The translations under genes were made by a program, and so were the position numbers. The notes below the pieces were generated by a model. It saw only the letters and a program-made list of their open reading frames with translations. It was not told the DNA's origin and made no database searches. From an uncultured Clostridia bacterium (GTDB lineage: Bacteria; Bacillota; Clostridia; Christensenellales; Borkfalkiaceae), in NCBI GenBank assembly GCA_934272745.1, contig CAKQSI010000007.1:1-64000 (forward strand): a DNA stretch of 64,000 nucleotides, given 5' to 3'. Of this stretch, positions 42,156 to 51,460 are shown one piece after another (the first letter of the stretch is position 1; every line of letters begins with the position of its first letter).

Positions 42156-44090
42156 TTACTCCAGTTCAAACGCGCCGGTGTACAGTTGATAGTACTTGCC
42201 CTTGAGTGCGATCAGTTCCTTATGGCTGCCGCGTTCGATAATTCTGCCATGATCGAGCACCATGATGACGTCCGAATTCTGTACGGTGGACAGGCGGTGC
42301 GCAATGACGAATACCGTCCTGCCGTGCATCAATTGATCGGTGCCGCGCTGCACCAGCGCTTCGGTACGCGTATCGATGGAAGAAGTCGCTTCGTCCAGAA
42401 TCATAACCGGCGCGTCCGCAACGGCAGCGCGGGCGATAGACAAAAGCTGCCGCTGCCCCTGCGAAAGGTTCGCCCCGTCCGAAGTCAGCATGGTATTATA
42501 CCCGTCGGGAAGACGGCGGATAAAGTCGTCCGCATTGGCAAGTTTTGCCGCCGCATAAACCTCCTCGTCAGTGGCGTCCAGTCTGCCGTAACGAATGTTT
42601 TCCATAACCGTACCGGTGAACAGGTTGGTATCCTGCAGCACAATACCGAGCGAACGGCGCAGGTCGGCTTTCTTGATCTTATTGATATTGATACCGTCGT
42701 AACGGACTTTGCCGTCCGCAATGTCGTAGAAGCGGTTAATCAGGTTGGTGATCGTGGTTTTGCCCGCGCCCGTCGCGCCGACGAACGCCACTTTCTGCCC
42801 CGGACGGGCATACAGCGTGACGTCGTGCAGAACGATTTTTTCGGGAACGTACCCGAAGTCCACGTGATCAAGCACGATATCCCCTTGCAGTTTGGTATAG
42901 GTGACCGAACCGTCTGCTTTGTGCGGGTGTTTCCATGCCCAGACGTCGGTGTGTTCCGCACACTCGGTCAGGTTGCCGTTTTCGTCCTCTTTTGCATTGA
43001 CGAGCGTGACGTACCCTTCGTCGGTTTCCGGCTCGTGGTCCATCAGATCGAAAATACGCGACGCGCCCGCCAGACCCATAACGATGGAATTGAGCTGCTG
43101 CGAGCATTGCGAAATCTGCCCCGTAAACTGTTTGCTGATGGGAAGAAAGGACATGATGACGATAAGGAAGGAACGCACGTTTGCCTCCTCAAACCCGAAA
43201 ACGGTGAGGTTGCGCACGCCCTTGACCGCCAGAATGCCGCCGACGAACGCGATTAAAACGTACAACACGTTGCCGAGGTTGCCCATGATGGGCATTAAGA
43301 TGTTGGCAAAGGTATGCGCGCTTTGCGCGTCGCGGAAGAGTTCTTCGTTCCGTTCGTCGAAACCGCGTTCGGACTCCTCTTCGTGGCAAAAGACTTTGAC
43401 CACCTTCTGCCCCTGCATCATCTCCTGAATATATCCCTCTTCCTTGCCGAGTGAGATCTGCTGTCTGATGAAAAATTTCGCGCTTCTGCCGCCGACGGAT
43501 TTCGTGATCATCATCATAAGGAAAACGCCCGCAAAGATAACCAGCGACAGCCAGATACTGTAGCGGAACATAATGCAAAGCAGCGTGATCATACTGATGG
43601 AAGAAGCGAGCAGTTGCGGAATACTTTGCGAAACCAGCTGACGGAGCGAATCGGTATCGTTGGTGTAAACCGACATAATATCCCCCGTTTTGTTGGCGTC
43701 GAAAAAGCGGATGGGGTAGTTCTGCATGCGATCGAACATCATTCCGCGGATCTGGTACAAAAATTTCTGGGTTAAAATCGCCATCAGTTGCGTCTGTACG
43801 AAAGACGCCACGATGCTCGCGACGTACACGCAGCCCATGATGATGAAAATCTTCAGCAACGCACCGTAAACCGAGTTCCAGCCCGTTTCCAGCCCTTTGG
43901 TGATCTGCTGTAATAAGTTGTTCAGAAAGACCGAGGAAGCCACGCCCGTGACCGAACTTACGATAATGCAGAGAAAAACGACGCCAAGCAGTACGGGGTT
44001 GTTTTTGAACAGCATAGACAGAAGACGTTTCAAGGTGCCTTTTTTGGCTTTTCCGGGTCCTTGTTTCATTGCGCGCGGTGCTCTCGGCAT
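42156..44090 (-). CDS. heterodimeric ABC exporter subunit B (canonical Walker B)
   Basis: This 644-residue half-transporter has six membrane helices (about 25-330) and an ATPase domain (about 400-640) with GATGAGKTT, LSQGQRQLLSIARA and VMILDEATSSIDT, with the catalytic Glu intact. About 45 extra residues (DENGNLTECAEHTDVWAWKH) sit between the two domains, as in TM288-like subunits. It probably exports drugs, lipids or peptides; the substrate is unknown. It starts 1 nt after the upstream gene stops, with AAGGAGGG before it, so both are made together. Confidence 0.93.
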   Translation of the reverse strand: MPRAPRAMKQGPGKAKKGTLKRLLSMLFKNNPVLLGVVFLCIIVSSVTGVASSVFLNNLLQQITKGLETGWNSVYGALLKIFIIMGCVYVASIVASFVQTQLMAILTQKFLYQIRGMMFDRMQNYPIRFFDANKTGDIMSVYTNDTDSLRQLVSQSIPQLLASSISMITLLCIMFRYSIWLSLVIFAGVFLMMMITKSVGGRSAKFFIRQQISLGKEEGYIQEMMQGQKVVKVFCHEEESERGFDERNEELFRDAQSAHTFANILMPIMGNLGNVLYVLIAFVGGILAVKGVRNLTVFGFEEANVRSFLIVIMSFLPISKQFTGQISQCSQQLNSIVMGLAGASRIFDLMDHEPETDEGYVTLVNAKEDENGNLTECAEHTDVWAWKHPHKADGSVTYTKLQGDIVLDHVDFGYVPEKIVLHDVTLYARPGQKVAFVGATGAGKTTITNLINRFYDIADGKVRYDGININKIKKADLRRSLGIVLQDTNLFTGTVMENIRYGRLDATDEEVYAAAKLANADDFIRRLPDGYNTMLTSDGANLSQGQRQLLSIARAAVADAPVMILDEATSSIDTRTEALVQRGTDQLMHGRTVFVIAHRLSTVQNSDVIMVLDHGRIIERGSHKELIALKGKYYQLYTGAFELE

Positions 44091-44091
44091 A

Positions 44092-45933
44092 TCACAAGCC
44101 CTCCTTTTCGTCCGCTTCTTTTTTATTCTGCGAATAATATAATTCCTGATAAATTTCGTTGTTTTGCAAAAGTTCGTCGTGCGTGCCGGCAGCGACGATG
44201 CTGCCGCCGTCCAGAATAATAATCCGGTCGGCGTCCTGCACGGAAGCGATACGCTGCGCTATGATGAACTTCGTGGTTTCAGGGATATAGGTTTTGAACG
44301 CGTTCCGGATCATGGCGTCGGTCTTGGTATCGACGGCGGAAGTGGAATCGTCCAGAATGAGGATCTTGGGCTTTTTGAGGAGCGCGCGGGCGATACAAAG
44401 GCGCTGCTTCTGCCCGCCGGAAACGTTGACGCCGCCCTGTTCGATATAGTGATCGTATTTTTCGGGGAAACCCTGAATAAATTCGTCCGCCTGCGCCAGC
44501 CGGCAAGCCTCTTCAATCTCCGCGTCGGTCGCTTCTTTATTGCCCCAGCGCATATTGTCTTTGATGGTGCCGGAGAACAGAACGTTTTTCTGGAGCACCA
44601 CGGAAACGGCGTTGCGCAGGGTTTCGAGATCGTATTCCCTTACGTCCCTGCCCCCGACTTTGACCGAGCCGGTGCTGACGTCGTAAAGGCGCGGGATCAG
44701 GCTGACAAGCGAACTTTTTCCCGACCCGGTGCCGCCGATAATCCCCACCGTTTCCCCGCTTTTAACGTGCAGATCTATATCCGAAAGCGAATACCGTTCG
44801 GCTTTTTCAAAGTATTTGAAGTTGACGTTATCGAAGTCCACGCTGCCGTTTTCCACCTCGAAAACCGCGTTTTCGGGCGAAACGATGGTACTTTCTTCGT
44901 TCAGCACTTCGGAAATACGGCGGGCGCTTTCGATACTCATGATGACCATGACGAGGATCATCGAAACCATCATCAGGCTCATTAAGATCTGGAAGGAATA
45001 GGTCATAAAGCTTTGCAGTTCGGTCAGTTTTAAGACCTTTTCCTGCGAGTCGATAATCAGCCAGGAACCGAAGATATAGATCGCGATCAATCCCGCGTAG
45101 ATGCAGAAATTCATAAGCGGCGTGTTGAACGCGACGATGCGTTCCGCCTTGGTGAACTCGTTTCTCACGTCCGAAGAAGTTTTGTCGAATTTTTGTTTTT
45201 CGTAGTCTTCCCTGACGTAGGCTTTGACGACGCGCATACCGCGGACGTTTTCTTCCACCGACTCGTTCATCGCGTCGTATTTATGGAAAATCCGGTTAAA
45301 AAACGGAATGGCTTTCCGCATGATGAGGGACAAACCGATGCCGAGAACAGGCGTGGTGCAGAGGAAGATCAGCGCCATTTTCGCGTTCAGCGTAAACGCC
45401 ATAATAAGCGAGAAAATCAGCATGAACGGCGCGCGGATCGCGGTGCGGATGAGCATCATATAGGACATTTCCACGTTGGTGACGTCGGTCGTCAGACGAG
45501 TCACCAGACTTGCCGAAGAAAATTTATCGATGTTGGCAAAGGAAAAGCCTTGTACTTTATGATAGATATCTTTTCTTAAATTTTTGGCGAACCCGCTGGA
45601 AGCCGTCGCGCAGAACTTTCCCGAAAGCGCGCCGCAACACAGCGACAAAACCGCGATCCCCAACAATACCAGTCCGTATTTCAGGATTTCAGGGAGCAAT
45701 TCTCCCGTTTCGCCCGCGTCGGAAATCTGCTTGATCTTGCCGAGGAGAAGCGTCATAATATACGGGATCAGACATTCCAGCACGACTTCGCCCGAAACGA
45801 AAATCGGCGTTAAGATCGACGCTTTTTTATACTCCCTGATAGACTTCGACATCGTGCGGATGACGGAGAAAAAGCCGCTTTTTTTGGCAGGTTTCTGCTT
45901 TTTTGCAGCGGTAGTTTCGACTTTTTTACCCAT
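44092..45933 (-). CDS. heterodimeric ABC exporter subunit A (degenerate Walker B)
   Basis: This 613-residue half-transporter has six membrane helices and an ATPase domain with GGTGSGKSS, VSGGQKQRLCIARA and ILILDDSTSAVDT. Asp replaces the catalytic Glu after Walker B, the mark of the non-canonical site in heterodimeric exporters such as TM287/288. A basic N-terminal tail of about 20 residues (TTAAKKQKPAKKSG) precedes the first helix. The ATG at 45933 has CGGAGG upstream. It is the first gene of the pair, behind a promoter at 46060-46088. Confidence 0.93.
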   Translation of the reverse strand: MGKKVETTAAKKQKPAKKSGFFSVIRTMSKSIREYKKASILTPIFVSGEVVLECLIPYIMTLLLGKIKQISDAGETGELLPEILKYGLVLLGIAVLSLCCGALSGKFCATASSGFAKNLRKDIYHKVQGFSFANIDKFSSASLVTRLTTDVTNVEMSYMMLIRTAIRAPFMLIFSLIMAFTLNAKMALIFLCTTPVLGIGLSLIMRKAIPFFNRIFHKYDAMNESVEENVRGMRVVKAYVREDYEKQKFDKTSSDVRNEFTKAERIVAFNTPLMNFCIYAGLIAIYIFGSWLIIDSQEKVLKLTELQSFMTYSFQILMSLMMVSMILVMVIMSIESARRISEVLNEESTIVSPENAVFEVENGSVDFDNVNFKYFEKAERYSLSDIDLHVKSGETVGIIGGTGSGKSSLVSLIPRLYDVSTGSVKVGGRDVREYDLETLRNAVSVVLQKNVLFSGTIKDNMRWGNKEATDAEIEEACRLAQADEFIQGFPEKYDHYIEQGGVNVSGGQKQRLCIARALLKKPKILILDDSTSAVDTKTDAMIRNAFKTYIPETTKFIIAQRIASVQDADRIIILDGGSIVAAGTHDELLQNNEIYQELYYSQNKKEADEKEGL

Positions 45934-46059
45934 AAAAACCTCCGTTTGGGTTTTGGCGCTCCGCACGGGATTCCGGTTGCCGCACTTGCGGCGGAATCGC
46001 TCGGTTTCCCCTGTCGGAAAACGTCCTCTTTCTTTTTTCCATATAAAATATACGGGGCT

Positions 46060-46088
46060 ATTATACAATAGTTTATCCGTAAAATCAA
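46060..46088 (-). promoter_or_regulatory. promoter of the ABC exporter operon
   Basis: On the minus strand TTGATT (46088-46083), a 17-bp spacer and TATAAT (46065-46060). The leader is about 120 nt. Confidence 0.75.
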
Positions 46089-46153
46089 GCGTTTGAACGC
46101 CGTTTTTCAAAAAAATGTTGTATGTCAAACAATTATTTTTTCACGCAGAACGG

Positions 46154-46182
46154 TTGCATAGAAAAAGCAAATCTGCTATAAT
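46154..46182 (+). promoter_or_regulatory. promoter of the DUF1846 gene
   Basis: TTGCAT (46154-46159), a 17-bp spacer and TATAAT (46177-46182). The leader is about 25 nt. Confidence 0.8.
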
Positions 46183-46212
46183 GGACGAGTTGCAAAGGAG
46201 AAAATCAAAAGC

Positions 46213-47685
46213 ATGAAAAAAATCGGTTTTGACAGCGAAAAATACCTCAACCTGCAATCGGAACGCATTCTGCAGAGAATCGACGATTTCGGCGGCAAAC
46301 TTTATATCGAATTCGGCGGCAAACTGTTCGACGACTATCACGCGGCGCGCGTTCTGCCCGGATTTGCGCCCGACAACAAGATCAAAATGCTGTGCAAACT
46401 GAAGGACCGCGCGGAGATCGTCATCGCCATTTCCGCGGCGGATATCGCAAAAAACAAGATGCGCGCCGACCTCGGCATCACCTACGATCAGGACGTTCTG
46501 CGGCTGATCGAAGTTTTCCGTTCTTACGGTCTTTATGTAGGGAGCATCGTCCTCACCCGCTTCACCGAAGAAAACGAACCGGCGAAAACCTTCCAGAAAA
46601 GACTGGAAAAGATGAAAATTCCCGTTTACCGGCACTACACCATCAAGGGTTACCCCAACAACGTGAAACTGATCGTCAGCGACGAAGGTTACGGCAAAAA
46701 CGAGTTTGCCAAGACCTCGCGCGACCTCGTTATCGTCACGGCGCCCGGCCCCGGCAGCGGGAAAATGGCGGTCTGTCTGAGTCAACTTTATCACGAACAC
46801 AAACGCGGGCGCAAGGTGGGCTACGCCAAGTACGAAACCTTCCCCATCTGGAATCTGCCCCTGAATCACCCCGTCAACGTTGCGTACGAGGCGGCAACCG
46901 CCGACCTTTCGGACGTGAATATGATCGACCCGTGGCATTTCGCGGCGTACAACAAAGCCGCGGTCAATTATAACCGCGACGTGGAAATTTTTCCCGTCTT
47001 AAACGCCATTTTCGAGCAGATTATGGGGACTTCCCCCTACAAATCGCCGACGGATATGGGAGTGAACATGGCAGGCTACGCTATTTCGGACGACGAGGCG
47101 GTATGCGAAGCCTCCCGGCAGGAGATTATCCGCCGCTACTTCCGCGCCCTGATGCAGGAACGGCGGGAGAATAAGGAACCGGAAGAATCCGAAAAAATCG
47201 CGCTTTTAATGCAGGCGAACCACATCGCCGCCGAAGACCGCAAATGCGCCGTTTTCGCCCGCGATATGGCGAAAAAGAAAAAGTGCCACTGCGCCGCTAT
47301 CGAACTTGCGGACGGCACGCTTTGCTACGGCAAGACGGGTAAACTGTTCGGCTGTTCTTCCGCCATGATTTTAAACGCGCTCAAGACCCTTGCCGGCATT
47401 CCCGACGACGAAAAAATCATCAGTCCCGAAGCCATCGAACCCATTCAGAAATTAAAGGTATGCTATCTCGGCAGTAAAAATCCCAATTTACATATCGACG
47501 AAATGCTGATCGCCCTTTCGATGAGCGCCGCCACCAACGAAAACGCGCGCAAGGCGATGGAAGCCATTCCCCTTTTAAAGGATACCGAAGTCCATACCAC
47601 CGTGCTTTTGACCCGCGGCGACGAAAAGTCTTTCCGCAAATTAGGCGTGAACCTGACCTCCGACCCCGTTGTGGACAAGCACTGA
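46213..47685 (+). CDS. DUF1846 domain-containing protein
   Basis: This 490-residue soluble protein matches the DUF1846 family from end to end (MKKIGFDSEKYLNLQSERIL; TAPGPGSGKMAVCLSQLYHE; GYAKYETFPIWNLPLNHPVN). The GPGSGK segment near residue 180 looks like a phosphate-binding loop. The family is widespread in Firmicutes and structurally characterised, but its reaction is not known to me. CAAAGGAG lies 13 nt before the ATG. It is monocistronic. Confidence 0.92.
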   Translation: MKKIGFDSEKYLNLQSERILQRIDDFGGKLYIEFGGKLFDDYHAARVLPGFAPDNKIKMLCKLKDRAEIVIAISAADIAKNKMRADLGITYDQDVLRLIEVFRSYGLYVGSIVLTRFTEENEPAKTFQKRLEKMKIPVYRHYTIKGYPNNVKLIVSDEGYGKNEFAKTSRDLVIVTAPGPGSGKMAVCLSQLYHEHKRGRKVGYAKYETFPIWNLPLNHPVNVAYEAATADLSDVNMIDPWHFAAYNKAAVNYNRDVEIFPVLNAIFEQIMGTSPYKSPTDMGVNMAGYAISDDEAVCEASRQEIIRRYFRALMQERRENKEPEESEKIALLMQANHIAAEDRKCAVFARDMAKKKKCHCAAIELADGTLCYGKTGKLFGCSSAMILNALKTLAGIPDDEKIISPEAIEPIQKLKVCYLGSKNPNLHIDEMLIALSMSAATNENARKAMEAIPLLKDTEVHTTVLLTRGDEKSFRKLGVNLTSDPVVDKH

Positions 47686-47824
47686 GGATTTTGGTGCGGA
47701 ATTGTTCGTCGGACTTGTAAAGCTTTATTGATAAAAATACTTCGCCATAGGCTTGCTTCGGAACTGTTTCACGGGCGTTGCGTTAATTATTTATTATAAA
47801 CAGCAGAATGACAGAAAGATAACG

Positions 47825-47869
47825 CAGCGGCGCCCGTGGGTCTTATTTTACCCGCGGGCGCCGCTTTTT
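47825..47869 (+). terminator. terminator of the DUF1846 gene
   Basis: GCGGCGCCCGTGGG/CCCGCGGGCGCCGC with a 10-nt loop and five T, about 140 nt after the stop. It also lies between convergent genes. Confidence 0.75.
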
Positions 47870-47904
47870 GCATTGCCTTATATAATGGTTTGCGTAACGA
47901 TTTA

Positions 47905-48000
47905 ATTTTACGCGGAAAAGCGCAAAAAGGCAAGTTTTTGCAGAAATCCCACAGGGCTTTTGGCTCTTTTGCAAAAACACAAATGAGTTGCTTCTCGCAC
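47905..48000. repeat. degenerate copy of the dispersed hairpin repeat
   Basis: GCGCAAAAAGGCAAGTTTTTGC and the following 70 bp resemble 41333-41427, including the GAGTTGCTTCTCGC end. This is the only copy outside the 40.7-41.8 kb island. No gene is seen in 47686-48151. Confidence 0.6.
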
Positions 48001-48151
48001 AATATATACGGATGGAATCGCACAATATATGCGGACGGGATCATTCTTCCCGCGCGCAAGCGGCTGCAGATGTCGGCAATATAACTCCGTTTTCCGCCAC
48101 ACGCCGGAAAATGCACCCCGAACGGCAAAAGGCAAGCCCAAAGTCTGCAAA

Positions 48152-48412
48152 TTATTTCTTCTTAAACAACCCGAAAAGACCTTTCTTCTCGTACGGGCGG
48201 ACGGTTATTTCGCCCACGCCGTAGCCTTGTTCGCGAATAGCGGCGGCGATCGCTTCTTTATCCGCGTCGTCTTCCGCAACCACGACGGTCTGCCCCTTTG
48301 CGTGCGAGGAAGTCACTTTTTTCACGTTCGCCGCACGGCGGACGGCGTCGTTGACGTGCGACTCGCACATACCGCAGCGCATCCCTTCTACCGGAATTGT
48401 CAATTCTACCAT
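48152..48412 (-). CDS. heavy-metal-associated (HMA) domain protein, CopZ-like
   Basis: This 86-residue ferredoxin-like metallochaperone has the metal motif GMRCGMCESHV (CXXC) near residue 11 and ends with a basic FGLFKKK tail. It probably binds copper or a similar soft metal. No copper ATPase or CsoR gene is nearby. GGAG precedes the ATG at 48412; the longer frame would add 16 residues with no support. Confidence 0.85.
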   Translation of the reverse strand: MVELTIPVEGMRCGMCESHVNDAVRRAANVKKVTSSHAKGQTVVVAEDDADKEAIAAAIREQGYGVGEITVRPYEKKGLFGLFKKK

Positions 48413-48546
48413 AAATTTCTCCTTATCACGCCGGAAAATCCTGTCTCCGGCGCGTTTCATTATTGATTTTACTTTGAAAATCGCCCCGCCACAGCAAAAA
48501 GTCGGTCGTTTTCCGCTCTTTTCTTGGCAGAACCATTCTTAAGTCT

Positions 48547-48552
48547 ATTATA
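48547..48552 (-). promoter_or_regulatory. candidate -10 for the CopZ-like gene
   Basis: TATAAT on the minus strand, about 135 nt before the start. The adjoining 18 nt (ATTATAGCGCGAACCGCA on the plus strand) are identical to the marR promoter at 63863-63880. No good -35 is seen here, so it may be a weak or regulated site. Confidence 0.35.
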
Positions 48553-48724
48553 GCGCGAACCGCAGGGCAAAACGCCCGCACGTTTTGGAGGGATTTTACG
48601 TCGTGCAGAAACCGCCTGCTCCCGCTCCGCTTTAACGCGCCTGCGTTATTATGCGCGTAAGCGACAGCATCCCTCATTCCTTCGACTGCCATTCCCTTTT
48701 CCTGCGGCGCTCGCCATACAACAC

Positions 48725-48760
48725 GCGGGCGGGGAAACCGGATTTGGTTTCCCCGCCCGC
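48725..48760. repeat. perfect 15-bp-stem GC hairpin in the CopZ leader
   Basis: GCGGGCGGGGAAACC/GGTTTCCCCGCCCGC with a 6-nt loop. It lies between the far promoter at 48969-48997 and the CopZ-like gene. No gene is recognised in 48413-49168. Confidence 0.7.
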
Positions 48761-48968
48761 AGCTATGTTTACACATACGATTTTTACCGCCTGCGGTTTT
48801 CCGCCGGCAATATCGATCTTCTCTTTTCTTCTTCTTTAATTCTACCGAAACGACCTGCGGACGGACGCGAAAAACGCCGCACCCTGCTCCGCTTCCGTAA
48901 AAAAGCGAAACCAAAACGCCCGTCTTGCCAGAACGGCAAAAAACACTTGCGTTTTCGATTACGACGAT

Positions 48969-48997
48969 AGTATAGCACACCCGTTTTCCGATTGCAA
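48969..48997 (-). promoter_or_regulatory. minus-strand promoter 560 bp upstream of CopZ-like gene
   Basis: TTGCAA (48997-48992), a 17-bp spacer and TATACT (48974-48969) on the minus strand. The next recognised gene starts 557 nt downstream, so a long leader, a small unrecognised gene or an RNA may lie between. Confidence 0.7.
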
Positions 48998-49168
48998 GCA
49001 TTTTATAGAATTTTTTAATATTTTTTTAATTTTTTCTTTTGCGGTTTCAAAACAGCGGCGACGTTTTGCAGCCGTTTTTACCAATAAGGTTCCCAAAAAC
49101 GCCATACGTATCGCAAAAATCGGTACATTGCCACCATTTTGCCGCTGCGTTTGCGATCATAACCCGTA

Positions 49169-49201
49169 TAAAAAAACGGAACCCCGCAAGGTTCCGTTTT
49201 C
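49169..49201 (-). terminator. Rho-independent terminator of gdhA
   Basis: AAAACGGAAC/GTTCCGTTTT stem (49173-49200) with an 8-nt loop; the minus strand continues with T residues. It lies about 115 nt after the gdhA stop. Confidence 0.8.
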
Positions 49202-49315
49202 ACACCTCCACCGCCTGAAAAACAGGCGGAAACAATATATAACGCAAATTGAAGTAGTTTCGCCGCCATCGGCTTCACGCCCGCGCGGCGGGCGGCGCAC
49301 CTATAGCGACCCCGA

Positions 49316-50650
49316 TTAAACAATGCCCTGCGCCATCATGGCGTCGGCAACCTTCAGGAATCCTGCGGCGTTTGCGCCAAGGACGTAGTCGCCCGCTTCG
49401 CCGAGGTCTTTCGCCGCGGCGTCGATATGGTCGTAAATATTTTCCATAATGGTTTTGAGTTTTGCGTCCACCTCGTCAAACGACCAGAATAATCTGCCGC
49501 TGGACTGCGCCATTTCGAGTGCGGAAGTTGCAACGCCGCCCGCGTTTGCCGCCTTGCCGGGCAGGAAAACGACGCCGGCTTTCTGCAAAACCGCGGTTCC
49601 TTCCAGCGTGGTGGGCATATTCGCCCCTTCCGAAACAAACTTTACGCCGTTTTTGACCAGCGCTTTTGCGGAAGTTTCGTCCAGTTCGTTCTGCGTTGCG
49701 CAGGGAAGCGCAACGTCGCACGGAATCGTCCAGATCCCCTTGCAACCCTCGTGGTATTCCGCGCCGGCTTTGCGCGCCGCATATTCTTTGATTCTGCCCC
49801 GTTCGACTTCTTTGATCTGTTTCACCAAAGCAAGGTCGATACCCGATTTATCGTATACGTACCCGTTGGAATCGCACATCGCAACCACTTTCGCGCCCAG
49901 CGACTGCGCCTTTTCCACCGCATAAATTGCGACGTTTCCGGAACCGGAAACCACCACGGTTTTCCCCTCGAACGATTCGCCGCGCGCCGCCATCGCCTTT
50001 GCCGTGATATAGACCAATCCGTAGCCGGTGGCTTCCTTTCTCGCAAGGCTGCCGCCGTAGGAAAGCCCGCGCCCGGTCAGAACGCCGACGTGTTCGTTTC
50101 TCAGCCGTTTATACTGTCCGAAAAGATAGCCGATTTCTCTGCCGCCGACGCCGATATCGCCCGCAGGCACGTCGGTATCCGCGCCGATGTGGCGGTATAG
50201 TTCGGTCATGAAACTCTGGCAGAAGCGCATGACCTCGCCGTCCGACTTCCCTTTGGGATCGAAGTCCGAACCGCCTTTTCCGCCCCCGATGGGAAGTCCG
50301 GTCAGACTGTTTTTGAGAATCTGTTCAAAGCCTAAAAATTTGATAACGGACAGGTTGACCGTGGGGTGAAAGCGCAGACCGCCCTTATAAGGACCGATCG
50401 CGCTGTTGAACTGCACGCGATAGCCTTTGTTGACCTGTACTTTGCCCTGATCGTCCACCCAGGGCACGCGGAACAACACCGCGCGTTCGGGTTCGACGAA
50501 GCGTTCCAGAAGTCCCGCCGCTTCGTATTCGGGGTGACGGTCGATCACTTTCTGGAGCGAATGCAGAATTTCCTTTGCTGCCTGATGGAATTCGGGCTGA
50601 TCCGGATTATCTTTGATGAGTTTTTCTAAAACGCGTTCGGTATAAGTCAT
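49316..50650 (-). CDS. gdhA: glutamate dehydrogenase, NADP-type hexameric
   Basis: This 444-residue enzyme interconverts 2-oxoglutarate plus ammonia and glutamate. It has GPYKGGLRFHP, the catalytic Lys in PIGGGKGGSDFDPKGKS, and the Rossmann motif VVSGSGNVAIYAVEKA. Length and motif order match the NADP-dependent clostridial/E. coli class. GAGGAG precedes the ATG. It stands alone with its own promoter and terminator. Confidence 0.97.
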   Translation of the reverse strand: MTYTERVLEKLIKDNPDQPEFHQAAKEILHSLQKVIDRHPEYEAAGLLERFVEPERAVLFRVPWVDDQGKVQVNKGYRVQFNSAIGPYKGGLRFHPTVNLSVIKFLGFEQILKNSLTGLPIGGGKGGSDFDPKGKSDGEVMRFCQSFMTELYRHIGADTDVPAGDIGVGGREIGYLFGQYKRLRNEHVGVLTGRGLSYGGSLARKEATGYGLVYITAKAMAARGESFEGKTVVVSGSGNVAIYAVEKAQSLGAKVVAMCDSNGYVYDKSGIDLALVKQIKEVERGRIKEYAARKAGAEYHEGCKGIWTIPCDVALPCATQNELDETSAKALVKNGVKFVSEGANMPTTLEGTAVLQKAGVVFLPGKAANAGGVATSALEMAQSSGRLFWSFDEVDAKLKTIMENIYDHIDAAAKDLGEAGDYVLGANAAGFLKVADAMMAQGIV

Positions 50651-50681
50651 GTTGCTCCTCTCCTTCAAAAAAATATGCGCT

Positions 50682-50711
50682 ATTATACCAAATCTGCCTG
50701 CAAAAAATCAA
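50682..50711 (-). promoter_or_regulatory. promoter of gdhA
   Basis: On the minus strand TTGATT (50711-50706), an 18-bp spacer and TATAAT (50687-50682). The leader is about 30 nt. Confidence 0.75.
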
Positions 50712-50819
50712 GTTTTTGAGCGATGATTTTTTATAATGATTTTATATGGAAATTATATCAAGAAATTATATCAGCGTTTTCGCAACCGGCGGCAAGGGAA
50801 AACGATGGCAATAACGGAC

Positions 50820-50856
50820 AGGGCGCCCGCGGCGGAAAATTCCGCCGCGGGCGCCC
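50820..50856. repeat. GC-rich palindrome, GGAAAATTCC core
   Basis: AGGGCGCCCGCGGCGG..CCGCCGCGGGCGCCCT, the same core as 2677-2710. It lies between the end of the sporulation block and the gdhA promoter. Confidence 0.85.
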
Positions 50857-51043
50857 TGCCTTTATACTTTTTTCTACGTTTTTCATATTCATTTACTCGC
50901 CTCTTGCCGTTACCGGATCACCGTTAAGACGCCTTACGCGTGCAACGGAAGCGGAAAAACGTCCGCACGATTCGGGCAATCCTGCTCCGCTCTTCATACG
51001 TCGTCCGCCGCAAATCCTGCAACGAAAGTATAAGACTGCTCGC

Positions 51044-51072
51044 TGCCTGCGAAGTTGATTTTCGCAGGCAGT
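51044..51072. other. hairpin after the ylmC-like gene
   Basis: CTGCCTGCGAA/TTCGCAGGCAG with a 7-nt loop, about 30 nt past the end of the minus-strand sporulation genes. No T run is visible on that strand, so it is only a possible terminator. Confidence 0.5.
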
Positions 51073-51103
51073 TTACCACCTTAAAACGAACAGGCAATAC
51101 CCG

Positions 51104-51385
51104 TCACTCTTCCTCGTCGTAGGGCGGCGGAGGCGGTTTCCCTTTTTTGCAGGGCGGGGGTTGCGGCTTCGACCGGATCAATACCACGTCTTCGCCGATT
51201 TTTTGAATATCGCATAGCGGAATAAACCGTTCGGACTTGCAGAACGCCCCTCTTTCGGGTACGGAAATACCCAGCACGCAACCGGTATCGAACGAGAACG
51301 CCAGATCGCAAGTCCGCCCCAGCCGCTCGCCCGTTTCCAGATCGACGACTTCCTTTTGTCTGAGTTCGCGAAAGGTAAAATCCAT
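51104..51385 (-). CDS. YlmC/YmxH family sporulation protein (PRC-barrel)
   Basis: This 93-residue protein has the PRC-barrel-like start FTFRELRQKEVVDLETGERLG and ends the fold with IPLCDIQKIGEDVVLI. A Pro-rich tail with acidic end (GKPPPPPYDEEE) follows. YlmC/YmxH proteins are small, conserved in spore formers and located near sigE/sigG; the role is not defined. GGAGGAAGT precedes the ATG at 51385. It lies 75 nt after sigG. Confidence 0.88.
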   Translation of the reverse strand: MDFTFRELRQKEVVDLETGERLGRTCDLAFSFDTGCVLGISVPERGAFCKSERFIPLCDIQKIGEDVVLIRSKPQPPPCKKGKPPPPPYDEEE

Positions 51386-51460
51386 ACTTCCTCCGCTGCC
51401 GGAAAACAAATTTTCCGCGTCTCGCCCCATTCGACGGCAAAGCCTGCTTCAAAGTCCGCC

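Noticed and set aside
42069..43256. 395-codon plus-strand frame opposite the ABC exporter
   Set aside because: It lies antisense to an ATPase domain with all motifs intact.
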